Source: Eonycteris spelaea
Taxonomy: Eukaryota > Chordata > Mammalia > Chiroptera > Pteropodidae
DNA: 64,000 bases
Reading direction: 5' to 3'
Assembly: GCA_003508835.1 (NCBI GenBank)
Contig: PUFA01000034.1
Location: 3,374,501 to 3,438,500 of the forward strand
The notes beneath the pieces were generated by a model. It was given only the letters and a program-made list of their open reading frames with translations, was not told where the DNA came from and did no database searches. A program made the translations under genes and the position numbers. Positions 23,801 to 41,790 of this stretch are shown here, piece after piece (position 1 is the stretch's first letter; each line of letters begins with the position of its first letter).

Positions 23801-25850
23801 GGGCCTCTCTGCTCCATCTGCTCCAAGGTGCAGGCCTGGGAAGGAGCCAGCACATTCCTCTCACTCCCCACCAACTGGATGCAAGTTCTGTGTCAGGTAT
23901 TGAATCAAATCGTGTAATTCCTGCTTCTGGACTGGGAAAATCCGAAAGTTTGTTCTGTGAATGTGTGCAGAGACTGTCGACCCCTCTTAGCTCTGAGGCC
24001 CCCCCGCGGGAACGCAGGGCAGAATCCCACCCTGGTTCACCTGGGCTCGCAAAGTCCTCAAGGCCCCCGACCCCCCAACGCCCCCGCCCCTCTTACCCCC
24101 CTGCCCCTTTGCCGAATCTAACGTTTGTATCTCGCTAAAATACATTAAAGAAACACAATTCTTTTTTTTTTTTTTTGTTCTATTTGGGGGACAAGAGAGA
24201 TCCTTGATGGAAACTGGATCTGTAAGAAAAATAAGGATAGAGCCATTAGATTACACAACGCTCCGTGACCCAGAATCCTGGTGGCTTTCCAGTTTTACGA
24301 CCGACCTCATGGGTGAGGGTTAAGCAGCTAAGAGCCTCCTGTGGAAAAATTAATTATTTAGAATTTGAATTTCTTCCGCTCCTGTGTACACTTTCCCTTT
24401 CATCCAAACTCAGCTACAGGAGACTTTGTTTTTTCCCTTGAGGCTGTGATACGCTTATGCCAAGTGCCTGGCATGCTCTTAGCTCAGTCAGTGTTGGCAC
24501 TTTCTCTGCCCTCCGGGCCACCAGCAGCTGAGACGGAACCTCACTCCCTAAAAGCTAGGGAGTTTTACTCCATTCATTCATGCCCCAAAGGAGAGGGGAA
24601 GTAGCCCCTTGCTTTTAGTTGATGTGATGTTGAGGGGGGTGGTGCTCATTACGCTTTTGGAAAGGAAATTCTAGAAATATCTTTTCCCAGAGGATAGGCT
24701 TTGAAACTGTCATCAGATGGTTGGTTCATCACTCTCTGGATTGAGAAGGACACCCAACTGCCCGTTTTCCTTCTGGAGGCTTCTAAGAGCTGAGCTTATG
24801 AACCTCACGATGACTCAGTGTATCCCCACAATGCACCCATACCCCACGCACAACATCACGTGGCTTCAGTGACTAAAGCACATCTCCAGCCTCTAGATCA
24901 ACAGGTCTGTGCATTGAGGTTCATCCTGTGCTGGCCACCATGTCACCTTCTGGAACACACTTGCCTATTGTGGTGGGTGCTGCTGGCTGGCTGCTTCCCC
25001 CCCCAATCCACTCTCACTTCTTTCCTGACAGGGGGCCCCATTTGGTTTGGCTGCCCCCTTCCTTTGCCCAGCCTTGTCGTGGAGGGAAGTGACCTGAGCC
25101 TCAGCCCTGGGGGTAGAGTGTGGGGATAGAGCTATCTATATTGGTCTGATCCAGCCATGATAATTCAATGCTCTATGTTATTAAATTTGCTGAAGAATGG
25201 GCACGAGACCCAATTCAGGGGCTTTCACTGCGATGAGAGGCCAAGTATGCAGGGCAGGGGGCTCCTGGGAAGAGTTTCTTAACTCAAGAAGGGATGCAAG
25301 GAGGAGGCTTCCTTCTGGCTGTCAGGGTGTGAGGACGTGATTCTGGAAGCTCCTCCAGTGCCCCGTCTGCCCGTCTGCCCGTGAGCAGGACCAGCCTGCG
25401 CTCTGCTGAGGGTGCCCCGCTGAAAGCTGGAGAAGTCCCTCCCCGGGCCTCTGATGTCAGTGTCCAGTTTAACCAGCCCTGACCCTTCCCAACGGTTCTA
25501 TTGTTATGTGAGACAATCTCCTAATGGCCCCTTTGAATTAGGCTCTCTGAAATGTGCAGCAACTCATCATCCATTTCTGAAATCAGGTCTTAAAATGCCT
25601 GGTGGCATTTGGAAACCTACCGATTCACAAGTTCTGGACCTTGCTGGACCTTGCCTTGGGGCCCCCGCCCTGCCTCCATCCGGAGACAGTGGCTGTTGAA
25701 GGGGAATCCGAGGCAGCCTGTCCGCCTCCAGAACCCACCCACGATCACACCAGCGGGCCCTGCCGCCAGGAGTCTCCAGGACACAACGCTCTAACTCGGG
25801 CGCAGTGTCCCCGTCACAAGTCAGCGGCATCCACCCAAGCCCTGTGATCG
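20851..25850. other. gene-poor, GC-moderate intergenic stretch
   Basis: No family recognised. A 22-bp direct repeat (TTTCTTGCTCATTTATTT) occurs at 21701 and 21723, a G-run near 23018 and a T-run at 24162-24176. Open frames up to 199 codons here show no family signals. Confidence 0.35.
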
Positions 25851-25854
25851 GGCC

Positions 25855-26200
25855 CGCGCCTCTGCACAGCCCCTCGTGGAACCCCCACGGCCTTCACCCT
25901 TGGAGGTAGTTATTATCACCCTCCGCCTTTAGAGACGACGCTGACTCTCCCGGGAGTTAAATTACACACCCCTAACACTCAGCTACCGGGCCGCGGCGTC
26001 CAGACTGGAACCTGGACACTGACTTCCAAAGCCAGCGTCTTCCCAACCACCACCAAGATGCGAACGGCAACGAGACCGGCCCGCTGGCCAGCCCCGTCCT
26101 CTAAGCAACGTATCTCATCCTCCCAACGATCTCAAGAGGAAGGTACTATGATCTCCCTATGTACAGATGAGGAAACCGAGGCTCTCAACTGCTGCAGCAT
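25855..26200 (-). repeat. MIR-type SINE fragments
   Basis: GTACAGATGAGGAAACCGAG at 26160 is the reversed MIR core. 25890-26010 looks like a second diverged MIR. Confidence 0.6.
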
Positions 26201-27576
26201 TTCGTGAAGCTTCGACTCTTCCACGAATGTCCCTTGATCAGGCAGCAGAGAACTGGGCAGCCGCTGAGCTCTCCCTGGGCTGTACGTAGTTTCTAGGCTG
26301 GGCTTTGAAGTACTTTGGCATCTGCTCCCACCAAGCACCCTACTCCTGTGGCCATTCCCTGGCCGCTCCTGTGGCTGATGGAGGTCTGGGGATGGGCTGA
26401 AAGGGGCCATTAACCCCTCGCCGCCCCCCATCATCACTTATGAGGCTTTCGCCGTGGGTGGACTTGACAATGGGACAATTGTGGGTGTTCTCGGTGCCCG
26501 CCCAGATCCCCCTTTCTGGGCTGGGGCTTCCATTGTCCAGCTCCAATTGTGAATGTTGATTACTAAAGACTTAGAGCTGCCTGCTTCCCCCAAGGATGTG
26601 CCCTTGGCGAATGGGACCACAAAGACATGCACTCCCTACTCCCACCCCTGCTGTCAATGCCTGAATGACAGAGCCACAGGAAAAGCCAACCCTCTTGTCT
26701 CAAGGTGAGACCAGCTCTCTGGCATAATTCATGCTGCAGAGCTCCTGAGGGGCCTGGCTGAGGCTGGACTTGAGCCGAGACCCTGTCCTTGCCCTGCTCC
26801 CTCCTCTGCCCTCTCTTGCCTCCTTCTCTCCCCTTTTTCTCAATAAATCCCAATCTCAGCTCTGCTTCTGGGGAGCCCAGCCTGAGACGGAGGAGGAGGG
26901 AAGAGGCCATGTGAGGCATGCCCTCTGCCTCAAGGACCCTGCAACGTGGTTGTGGAAATAGGCCACATATATACAAAAAAGTCCACCACCATACTGGATG
27001 GACTAGGCTGGAGAAACAGTGATTAAAAGGATGGGAGAAATCACGGAGGTACAGTGGGGGAAAAAGGCTTCCCGGAAGAAACAGGACTAGGCCACGAAGG
27101 GTAGGTAGGACTTGAAATGTTAGGGAAGGGACTTGAAGCTTTGTGGGCAGGAGGCAAGTCCGTTGGAAAGGCCTGTGATGGGTAGGAAGCTCTGCTCCCA
27201 CCTCTCCCATCTCCTCCTGTCTGGTATTTGTGGCTAGAGGAACTATCCCAGGTCAGTGGGGGGGGGGGTTGGGGAACTCCGTTCTGACAATCCCGATGGG
27301 TCTAGCATTGTCCAAGAGCATCATCAACGCTGCTCCGGAGAGCCATGCCAGCTTCCGAGGCCAGGAAGGACTCATTCAGTTCTCAAGCTTTTGCTGAGAG
27401 GCTTAGGGAGCTAGGCCACCTGTAAAGACCTCCCTGTTTTGGAGAAGGGTCAGACACCCCAGCAGCCCTGTGTTGCAGGGCTGACGAGTCAGTAGGCCTG
27501 AGGACGAAGGCAGAGGGCATGAAGGGAGTCCACATACCTGCCGGACCGTGAGCCTGGGGGCTTTGTTCACAAGGAC

Positions 27577-33567
<5,991 letters not shown>

Positions 33568-34639
33568 GGTGGGCCCTCCCGACCTGAACGTGGAACTACA
33601 TGGAGCTGCCTAATGTCCTGGCTCCCTCCTGGAGGGGCCGTCTGCCCCTACCCTGGGGAAGGCTCTGGTCTCCGGCTGCTCCCAGGCCCCACAAAGAAAA
33701 GTCATCCACACCCCTCCTCCTATGAGGTCACAAAAGCCAGGTGGTCCTATGGCAGTGCTCTGGGGACAGTCTTCTCTGCTGACACCAGCCTACTGTCCTC
33801 TCTCCTCTCCAGCTACTGGGGTGGGCAGAGGGCAGCTGCCGGACCCCTCATGGGCCTGGGTTAAGCCTGGCTCTGGGGCCTGTGACAACCTGGAACCCCA
33901 CGATTTTGCGACTGGAATGTCTTCTTCAGGCACTGTGCTGGTGTGTTCCTGGGTCCCCGTGTGCTATCAGTTCACTCTAAGACACCCTGGCTGTGATGCT
34001 CAGCTCTGATATCGGTTTCCACATACCAAAAAACCCCACCAAACCCCCCCCGAAAACTACTTCACCATACATTCTGTGATTCGTAGGTAACTTTACTAAA
34101 GATCCGGGGATCCATAGAAAGCCCAGGGCTCCCAACCGTCTCAGCTGGCTCCCCCAGATGATCTTACATAGAGCAGCTCCCCTGTCTTCCAAAGCCTGCC
34201 CTCCCCAAATGCGGAAGGGGCTGGGGGAGGGGTCCCCAACTTCGATAAGAACCCTTGCATTTGGCAAAAGAATTTCCCTAAAAACATAACAGCTGTTTGG
34301 AAAACCACACTTCTCTCAAACTCATCTTGCTAGCCATGATAGACTACTTCTCAAACCCCAACTCCTCAGGCCAGTTAGGGGGCGATGACTCTTTCTCGAA
34401 ATTAACAATGTGATTTTTCCTTTTAGGATGGGAGAGAAAAAAAGCATTTTTAAAAGACAGCCTTAATCTTCAGGTTTTGACTACCACATAAAATGTGTCC
34501 ACATTAGAAGACTCTACTTAGTTTAATGCAGCACAAAGCCGGGTGAGTATCCTACTGTTAACCCCTCTGTCTGGGGGGTGACACTCCTGCTCCAGGATCA
34601 GATTTAGGGCACACTTGGCTAGGAAGAAGGACTACACGC

Positions 34640-34860
34640 GGCCGGGCCCGATGTGAACTATGCAAGGATAGGAAACCCCTTAGGGATTCTAGAGCGTGAA
34701 AAGACCTTGCTGGTTCTCTCTGCAGAGGAGACACTGAGCTTCAAAGGTAAATCACCTTTCCAAAGCCACACAGCTGGCCGGCAGCATGGACGGGCTAGAT
34801 GCCTGTCCAAGGCTCCCTCTTTTCAAGACTCTGGAAAGCAGTAGGGAGTCAGATACTTAC
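34640..34860 (-). repeat. MIR fragment
   Basis: CAGAGGAGACACTGAGCTTC and CCAAAGCCACACAGCTGGCC are the reversed MIR core and tail. Confidence 0.55.
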
Positions 34861-34992
34861 GTAGGCCCTAAAGTCAATGAATTAAAACATCTCTTGATAC
34901 GAAGGACTAGAGGTGGAAGGAGGCTCGGAGCTAGAAAGCTAGATTGATAAAGCTGGATCGAATTCAGTTGTGCCTCAGCATGTGGAGGTTCG

Positions 34993-35028
34993 GGGCGGCG
35001 GCCGGGGTGGGGTGGGTGGGGTGGGTGA
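34993..35028 (+). other. G-rich quadruplex-prone stretch
   Basis: Repeated GGGG and GGG runs separated by single T bases, between SPATA3 and the C2orf72-like gene. Confidence 0.5.
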
Positions 35029-35234
35029 GGCCACCGGAAGGTGGTAAGTCCCTGGAGTCAAGAGCGACGATTCCCATGGGGCACTTACTTTAGAATCAAG
35101 ACGGGGACCCAGGCAGGAACCTGGTCAGGTTTAGCAGGCGGGTCCACATCTCCTAAGGCGCGTATGTCTGCGAAATTAGATTTTCAGGCACCAATGGGCT
35201 TTTGACGGAAGGCTTCAACCGGGTTTAAATCAGC

Positions 35235-35420
35235 CTTTCTCAGCCTCAGCTCTAATGACGTTTTAAGTCCGATAACTCTTTGCCGTCCTGTGCATCGTAG
35301 GAAGGTTGGCAGCATCCCTGGCCTCTGCCCACGAGATGCCAGTAGCAACTACCACTCCTTTCAAGTTGTCTCGACCTAAATATCCACAGACAGCCCACTG
35401 CCCCTGGCTTATCGACCACT
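35235..35420. mobile_element. MER5-type hAT element
   Basis: CTTTCTCAGCCTCAGCTCTA, CATCGTAGGAAGGTTGGCAG and GAGATGCCAGTAGCAACTAC follow MER5A/B as I recall it. Confidence 0.7.
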
Positions 35421-35523
35421 TTAAAGCTATCCATGTCAGCTCTAGCCAACCACGAGCAGCAGAGGTCTGGCGAACCTGCCTCACTTTCCTGCATTCGTAG
35501 AAGCCCTTCCCCCACCCCCCATT

Positions 35524-35529
<6 letters not shown>

Positions 35530-35575
<46 letters not shown>
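35530..35575 (+). repeat. (TC)n microsatellite
   Basis: About 23 uninterrupted TC dinucleotides, continuing into imperfect units. Confidence 0.95.
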
Positions 35576-35576
<1 letters not shown>

Positions 35577-35668
35577 ACCACTCCTTCTCTCTCAGACCAC
35601 TTCCCATCATCATGACCCACCTCTCTCTCTCTCAGACCACTTCCCATCATCATGATCCATCTCACGTG
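35576..35668 (+). repeat. short minisatellite next to the TC tract
   Basis: CAGACCACTTCCCATCATCA occurs twice (around 35593 and 35633), preceded each time by a CT run; a truncated copy comes first. Confidence 0.8.
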
Positions 35669-36606
35669 GACCCATCGCCTCATAAAACCTTCCTTCGAAT
35701 CCCCGGCTAGAAGCCGTCTCTCCCTCTCTGGGCCCAGACCCCAGTCTGCGTGGCGTTAGAGCAACCCCTCCCCTCGTCGCCTTTCTCATTCCCCACTCCC
35801 AGACGTGGAGATGCAAAGGGCCACAGCCCAGAGGAAGGGCTCGACGCAAGCTCCTTGAAGGTGCGGGTACGGGGACAGAGAGAGCGGGAAGCTGCTGAAG
35901 CACGGGCCGGCGTGGGCCATGCGGGACAAGGCATCGCAGTGACTGCGTGGCTGAGGAGTTGCTGTCCAGGATGGACTGGAGTTTTCTGGCCTTGGCTGAG
36001 GATGACCGATGGAACGGTCCGTAGCCGAGGGGCTTCCCTACCCAGGCATGGCGGCTATGGAAACATCTCACGGACTATTTAGGAGCGCGCGAATAATGAG
36101 CCTAAGGTACTGACCAAGAAGGTCCCTGGTGGTCTGGCCCTCTGGATGTGTCCTGGACCCCCCAGAACAATGTCGACATTGATCCATCTTAGAGCTGGAT
36201 GGTACCCTCAAACACCAACTGGCTGTTGGCCCTACCAGTCATGAGGGCAACCAGTCCACAAAGGAGACAACTTGTTCTGGTCACCAGCGGGGGCGGGTGG
36301 CAGAGTCTGGAGTAACCGAGGCTTTGGACTCTCCCCAACGCCAGCACCTCCTTCATCCCCATCACTGCCCAGGGGGTGCTTATACAGACAGAAGGCACTC
36401 GGTGCTCATTTAAGAGCCCTCTGGCCTGGACCCTTAGACCCAGAGACTAAGTCCCTGGGGCCACAGGGTAGAAACGGCCTCCGGGGTGTACATGAGAATT
36501 CTGCTGCCAGCCAGCCACTCTGAAGCAGAACCTTCCCGAGAGGGCTGTCGTGAGGATTAGACGTGAAAAAACCGTTAGAACAGTGCCTGGCTCACAGTGG
36601 CGTGTT

Positions 36607-36612
36607 TTTATT
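36607..36612 (-). terminator. possible poly(A) signal of the C2orf72-like gene
   Basis: TTTATT on plus gives AATAAA on minus about 290 nt after the 36905 stop, in a T/TTA-rich run. It would fit an unspliced 3' end, but it sits in MIR-like repeat DNA, so chance is possible. Confidence 0.3.
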
Positions 36613-36904
36613 ATTATTATTATGGTTCCCTTGGAGGCGGGGGGGGGGGGAGGGGACTGAAGAACCAAGCTTGGACGCGGAGAGGAGGGGGCGGGCCTTG
36701 GGCCTGCGAAGTCCCAGATTTGTACCTTACAGAAGCCTGATTCTGAGGCGTGAGCAAGGGGACAACGGGTTGGGTGGATGGGTAGGAAAGGTAACTTTCC
36801 CAATTGAGTTAATTCGAACACTTTTGACCTGAGACTGACCCAGTGAGCAGACCTGGGGCGAGAAATCTAGTTCACGTTCACCCCAAACGATGTAAGCGGA
36901 GGCA

Positions 36905-37885
36905 CTAGGCGACGGACTGTGACATCAGGGACTTGTCTACTACTGGGACCAGCAGAGTCAGCGCACAGGCCTCCCTCCGTATATAAAGTTTCCCACAGGG
37001 GGATGCCCGCGGCCGCTGGCGCTCCCACCCCTCGCCTTCGGGCTCCTCACCATCCGTCTGAGTCCCTTGATCCACTACGGGGACGCAGCCCCGTGCCGCG
37101 ACCTTGTGCCCTTGGCTGGCGGCGCGCTGGAAGTCCAGGATGCCCTCCGGGCGACAGGGGCTGAACACGGCGGTGTGCACCTCCACGGCGGGGCCGCACG
37201 CCGCGAAGACGCGGCGGAGCAGGGCCTCCATGCGGCGGCGCGCCTCGGCCTCCTCGTCGCGCAGCGGCTGCACCACGATGCCGACCAGCGCGGCGGGCGG
37301 GCGGCGGTGGCGCGCGCGCACCTGCTGCAGGAGCAGCTGCAGCCGGGGCAGCTGCGAGCGCAGCGCCGACGCGCGGCACAGCACGAGCAGCAGCCGCGCG
37401 CCGGGCTCGCGCGGCGCCCGCGGCTGCGGCGGGTCCGGGCCTGCGGACGCCGGGTCCTCGGCCACCGCGGGGTCGGGGGGCGCGGCCGCAGCCGGCGCCG
37501 CCTCCTCCTGCTCGCACTCGCGCTCGCGCGGTTTCCCGGCCTTGTGCTTGTCGCGCGGCCACTTCCGGGTGAAGCGCTTGGATTTGGCGGCCGGACAGTC
37601 GGCGCTGTTGGACGGGCTGTCGCCGGAGCGCTTGGGCCGCCGCCTGGCGCAGTTGCTGGAGCTGCTGTGGCCGCTTGTGGCCCGGATGGACGAAGGCCCG
37701 GTGGGCCGGTTCGTCGGGGCCTGCTCCTGAATGTCCTGCAGGGTCAGGGTGCACTCATCATGCTTCCAGAACTCGCTCAGTATCAGCACCTGGCCGTGGC
37801 CCTCGATGGCCCCGGGTGGAGCTTGTTGCTGCGGCTCAGCCTCCCCATCCCGCGGGGCCCCGGAGGGCTGGTCCCCAGGCTCCAT
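36905..37885 (-). CDS. C2orf72-like paralog, intact open frame
   Basis: Unnamed gene, function unknown; 326 residues if unspliced. The start at 37885 is supported because it puts GHGQVLILSEFW at residues 29-40, the same spacing as [12 protein letters not shown] in C2orf72. Residues about 53-165 are a low-complexity insert: a basic stretch (RRRPKRS, KSKRFTRKWPRDKHKAGKPR) then an acidic and Pro/Ala-rich part. Residues 165-255 resemble the C2orf72 core: LLLVLCRASAL, PPAALVGIVVQ, RMEALLRRVFAACG, VEVHTAVFSPCRP. A candidate donor GATG/GTGAGG at 37051 splits codon 279 in phase 1, as in C2orf72 exon 1. If used, the last 48 residues are intronic read-through and later exons remain unfound. Same strand as SPATA3 and C2orf72, about 4.3 kb upstream of SPATA3. 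A tandem duplicate of C2orf72 is my inference. Confidence 0.75.
   Translation of the reverse strand: MEPGDQPSGAPRDGEAEPQQQAPPGAIEGHGQVLILSEFWKHDECTLTLQDIQEQAPTNRPTGPSSIRATSGHSSSSNCARRRPKRSGDSPSNSADCPAAKSKRFTRKWPRDKHKAGKPRERECEQEEAAPAAAAPPDPAVAEDPASAGPDPPQPRAPREPGARLLLVLCRASALRSQLPRLQLLLQQVRARHRRPPAALVGIVVQPLRDEEAEARRRMEALLRRVFAACGPAVEVHTAVFSPCRPEGILDFQRAASQGHKVAARGCVPVVDQGTQTDGEEPEGEGWERQRPRASPCGKLYIRREACALTLLVPVVDKSLMSQSVA
36980..37700. promoter_or_regulatory. CpG-rich block over the C2orf72-like gene
   Basis: Very high CG density across the 3' two-thirds of the open frame, similar to C2orf72 exon 1. It may be a CpG island of the gene body or promoter. Boundaries are judged by eye. Confidence 0.55.
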
Positions 37886-40095
37886 ATCTGGTCCCGGCCC
37901 CTTGTACCTCTGGGCCCAGGCCTCTGTCGGACATGGGAAAAGCTGCCCTTCCCTGGAGCATGTCACAATACCCCTGTGCCCTACCTCTTCCTGTCGCGAC
38001 CAAAGCTCCCCTCCCACTATTCTTCAGAAACCTTCCAACAGGGGGAAGTTGCTGTTGCATGCTGCTGTCAGGGGTCTGTGGTGTTTCTCTATCATTTTAC
38101 GTGTCTTTGGTGTCAAAAGGGCAAACCCTTTTATCTCATGGATGGACCATTGTGCCCAAGCCTCCAAGTAAAAGGGGCTTTTGTGGGACCAAGGCATTGA
38201 AAAAGCAGATGCTTGGAACGGCTGACCAGCAGTGAGAATCCAAGATGCTGGTCCCAGCTGGCTGCGGCCGGGGAGGCAGGTGTTACCCAGGCTTAACCCG
38301 CTGCCTTTTGGGTGATCTGGAAGCCAGAAGCCAGAGTCTTGGGCTGGTGTAAATGGATGGGGCTGCAGGAGATGGTCTGGGGCCCCCTCTTCTATGGGTA
38401 TGCATTTGAAAAATCCAGTCTCGCCCTCCTGCATTTCTCCCTGACTTCACCCGCAGAACATGTCACCGCTGACACTTCTGGTCACCACACGTGTAGGGGT
38501 TTTCCCCACACCAAGCAATTTGGTGACACCAGTCGGGCGTTCTACAATTGAACCCAGTTCTGACACTATCTACCCGGAGAAAGTGTCAGTCCCACAAGAC
38601 CGCCCTCCCTTTCAGACACCAGTCACATGTCCGCGTTGTGTCTGTAGTTCTCACCCACCCACCAGAAACTGGAGGCCCCCACGACCCCCTCCTCGGGATG
38701 GATGAATTTGCTGGAGCGGCTCATGGATCTTGGAAACAGTTTACTGTTTCCCAGTTTGGTGTAAAAGGAGACGATAAAGGATACAGATGAACTTGCAGAT
38801 GGAAGAGACCCTTATGTGTGAAGGGGCGCGAAGCTTCCATGGGAGCACACGGCTCTCCCCACACCTGTGGTCGCCGACCTGGAAGGTCTCCAAACCCCAC
38901 ACTGTCGGGATCTTCATGGAGGCTTCCTCACGTAGCTACGAGAGATTATGAACTCCATTTCTAGCCCCTCTCTCCTCCCTGGAGGCTGGGGAGTCCCCAG
39001 GACAGCTGAAGGAACTGGGAACTCAGCGGTGGGGAACATTTTTCCTTTTGTTAATTTTTTTTTAATGAGCTTTACCAGGTAATTTAAAATTATTTTGAAA
39101 AATATAAAAATTAAAGACTCCGAAAAGCAAGGTGTCCATCAGAATCGTGCTGAAAACTCCAGGATCCCCAGGCCGGGAGCATGGGAAGGGCCAGGTAAAA
39201 TGCAAGAGGAACTTATTGGCAGAAGGCCATTAAGTGGGGGTCCTTCTATGTGCTGGGTGTTTATAGATGTCATCTTTGCTGCAGCCCGGCCGTGGAGAGG
39301 GCATCATCGCCAAGGTACGGATGCATACGCTGAGGCTCCGAGAGGGTCACTTGTCCACATTCAATCATAAGTGCTAGGTCTGGGATCTAAACCCAGGCCT
39401 GACTGGCTGCAAATTGCAGGTGACCACCCAGACGCAGTCAATGCCACAACGACCTGAGACTGGGAGGTGGGGCTGACTCTCTGGCACACCAGCTTCTGGA
39501 AGCTAAAGGATTAGCCTGGGATGGTGAGAGGGGGAGGTTGGGGGGGGTTGGAGGTGGGGTGTGTGTGGGGGGGACAGGGAGAGAAGGGGAAAGGTGGGTG
39601 AGGGGGCGGAGAACACCTGGGACAAGCCCCCCTCACACTTTGTTTTTTTAAGTTCTTGGGTTGCAAAGCTTTCTGGGTACAGTTTTAAGGGCACGGTGAG
39701 AAAAGGCTGGGAATTTCTATTTTAACCAAATGACTAACTTTTCTTTCCTTCCTTTGAAGGTTTGTAACTTCAGGACTAAAAAAATTATAAAATTGAATGT
39801 TTTCCTAGTGAAGGGATATCGAAAAGAAAAGATTCTGGAAAGAGGGGAGAATAGGCTTTTTACGATTCAAATCTCCACGAAAGCTCATATTTCCAGCTTT
39901 GGAAAGTGAGGACGGTCCTGCTCGGACAAAGCGTTGACTCCAGAGTTTCGTGAACAGAATGGTGTTATGGACGCTTTGAATTCATTTTGAAATTTTATTT
40001 AATTGTTTAAAATAGGCGATACGTGCACATGGCTCGATAAAAAAAGACATTGTGGCTTCTATTTCACTCCCTTGGATCACTCTTTCTAGGGGACA
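37886..40095. other. region upstream of the C2orf72-like gene
   Basis: A MIR fragment at 39200-39440 and a G-rich run at 39537-39572. No other gene recognised. Confidence 0.4.
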
Positions 40096-40099
40096 TGTC

Positions 40100-40390
40100 G
40101 TGAGGACACTCAAGCAGCCCTGTGGAGGGGTCCACATGAAAGGAACTGAGGCCTCCTGCCGGCAGCCACCAACGGACCTGTCTTAGAAACTTCCAGCCCT
40201 AGCCAATCTTTCAGAGGATTGAAGCCTTCGCTGAAATCTTGACTGCAACATTATGAGAGACCCCACACTGGGCTACTCAGCTAAACTGCTCATTAATTTT
40301 TCGACCCCGAGAAAGGGTGTGAGATAATATTGTTTTATGCCACTAAGTTTTGGAGTAATTTGTTACACAGCAATAGATGAGTGATATAAC
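40100..40390 (+). repeat. ancient interspersed repeat
   Basis: GGAACTGAGGCCTCCTGCCG, ACTGCAACATTATGAGAGAC and GCCACTAAGTTTTGGAGTAA belong to a well-known old mammalian repeat whose family name I cannot assign safely. Confidence 0.6.
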
Positions 40391-40479
40391 CACCATCTCT
40401 AACCCCTGCCCCACCCATCGTAGAAACTCCCTTCATAAAGAAACAGACTCTTGGAGGTTATATAATTAATTACTCTAGG

Positions 40480-40800
40480 TCTGTGGTAGGTGGCGTAATG
40501 GCCCCCCAAAGGTGCCCACGCCCTAATGCATGCAACCTATGTTAGGGTAACAGGTCAAGGTGAATTAAGGTTTCAGATGCAATTACGATGGCTAATCCCT
40601 GACCTTAAAATAGGGAGATTATCCTGGATTATCTAGGTAGGTCTAATATAACCACCAGGGTCCTAAAAAGAGAGGCAGAGGGGTGAGCTGGAAGGAGATG
40701 TGATTATTGAAGATCAGAGCGTTGGCTTCGAGGATGGTGGAAAGGGGCCATGAGCCAAGGGATGCGGGCAGCCCCTAGAAACTGGAAACAGCAAGGAAGC
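40480..40800 (+). repeat. old MaLR/LTR-like repeat, sense copy of an inverted pair
   Basis: Starts GTAATGGCCCCCCAAAGGTG and continues with a degraded body of the family seen sense at 45305 and 54675. The next element is a reversed copy. Family assignment uncertain. Confidence 0.5.
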
Positions 40801-41150
40801 TGTCAGTCAGCTCAGGCTGCGGTAACCAAATGCCACAAACCGGATGAGTTGGAAATAACAGAAATTTATTTTCTCATAGTTCTGAAGGCCAGGGATTCTA
40901 AGATCAAGGCCCTGACAGTTTTGGTGTCTGGCCGGGGCCCACTTCTGGGATCACAGATGGCCGTCTTCTTACCGTGGTGGAAGGGACAAGGGATCTTTCT
41001 GGCGTGTCTTTTATACGGGCACTAATCCCATTTCTGAGGGCTCCACCCTCATGACACAGTCACCTCCCAAAGGCCCACTTCCAAATAGGCTTCCAACGTG
41101 TGTGTGTGAATTTTGGGGGACACACACATTCAGTCCGCAGCAGAAATGGA
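40801..41150 (-). repeat. same repeat family, reversed copy of an inverted pair
   Basis: AGCTCAGGCTGCGGTAACCA, ACAGAAATTTATTTTCTCAT and AATTTTGGGGGACACACACA are the reversed form of the same family. Confidence 0.55.
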
Positions 41151-41519
41151 TTTTCCCCTCGAGGTTTGGAAAAGAACACAGGTTGGCAGCCACGTTGATT
41201 CTAACCCGTGAGAGCTATGTCAGACTTTCAACCGCTAGACCTGTAAGATAACGAATTTGTATTGTTTCAAGCTGCTAAAGGTGTGGAAATTTGCAGCAAG
41301 AAGAAACTCGACAGGGTCATATAGCCAGGAAGTGGCAGAGCAAGGGTTCAAGTCTGCTCGTCTGACCAGAAGCCCACACTGTCCCCTGGGTTGCTGTCGG
41401 CTGAACTACACGAGCGGGAGGTGTGGGAGCTGTGTTTCTGTGGGGAGAGGGCAGGCAGGCCAGCCTGGCTGCAGGTCAGATCTAGTAAATTCAACAAGGA
41501 GGCCCCTAGACTGAGGTGA

Positions 41520-41790
41520 CTGGCTCTAAAGCAACCCTAAATTCAGGCCTGTAAATGCCGCAGGGTTATGAAATCCAAACGCTACGGAAAACCAATCACA
41601 ACAGCCAACTAGACTCGAAGCTATAGTCAAATTCTTTCCTTTCTCAGTTTCAGTACCTTCTCCATATGTCTTTCTCCTGACTCCTATTGGCTGAGCACAC
41701 CTAACCACTTCCGTTTGGGGCTGTCCCATTCGAGTTGATTTTTGTTCAAATAAACTCTTAAAAATTTAAATTTGCCTCTGTTTCTCTTTT
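41520..41790 (+). mobile_element. possible solo LTR fragment of an old endogenous retrovirus
   Basis: Contains CCAATCAC, ATTGGCTGAG and, near the end, GTTCAAATAAACTCTTAAAA, the usual promoter and poly(A) layout of an LTR. No retroviral coding sequence recognised beside it. Confidence 0.4.

Noticed and set aside
35530..35575. CRISPR-like or satellite array
   Set aside because: Simple TC microsatellite without unique spacers; the context is a mammalian genome.
37067..38200. 377-codon plus-strand frame opposite the C2orf72-like gene
   Set aside because: Antisense shadow of a CG-rich coding exon; composition is Arg/Gly/Ala-heavy and the minus frame carries the family motifs.
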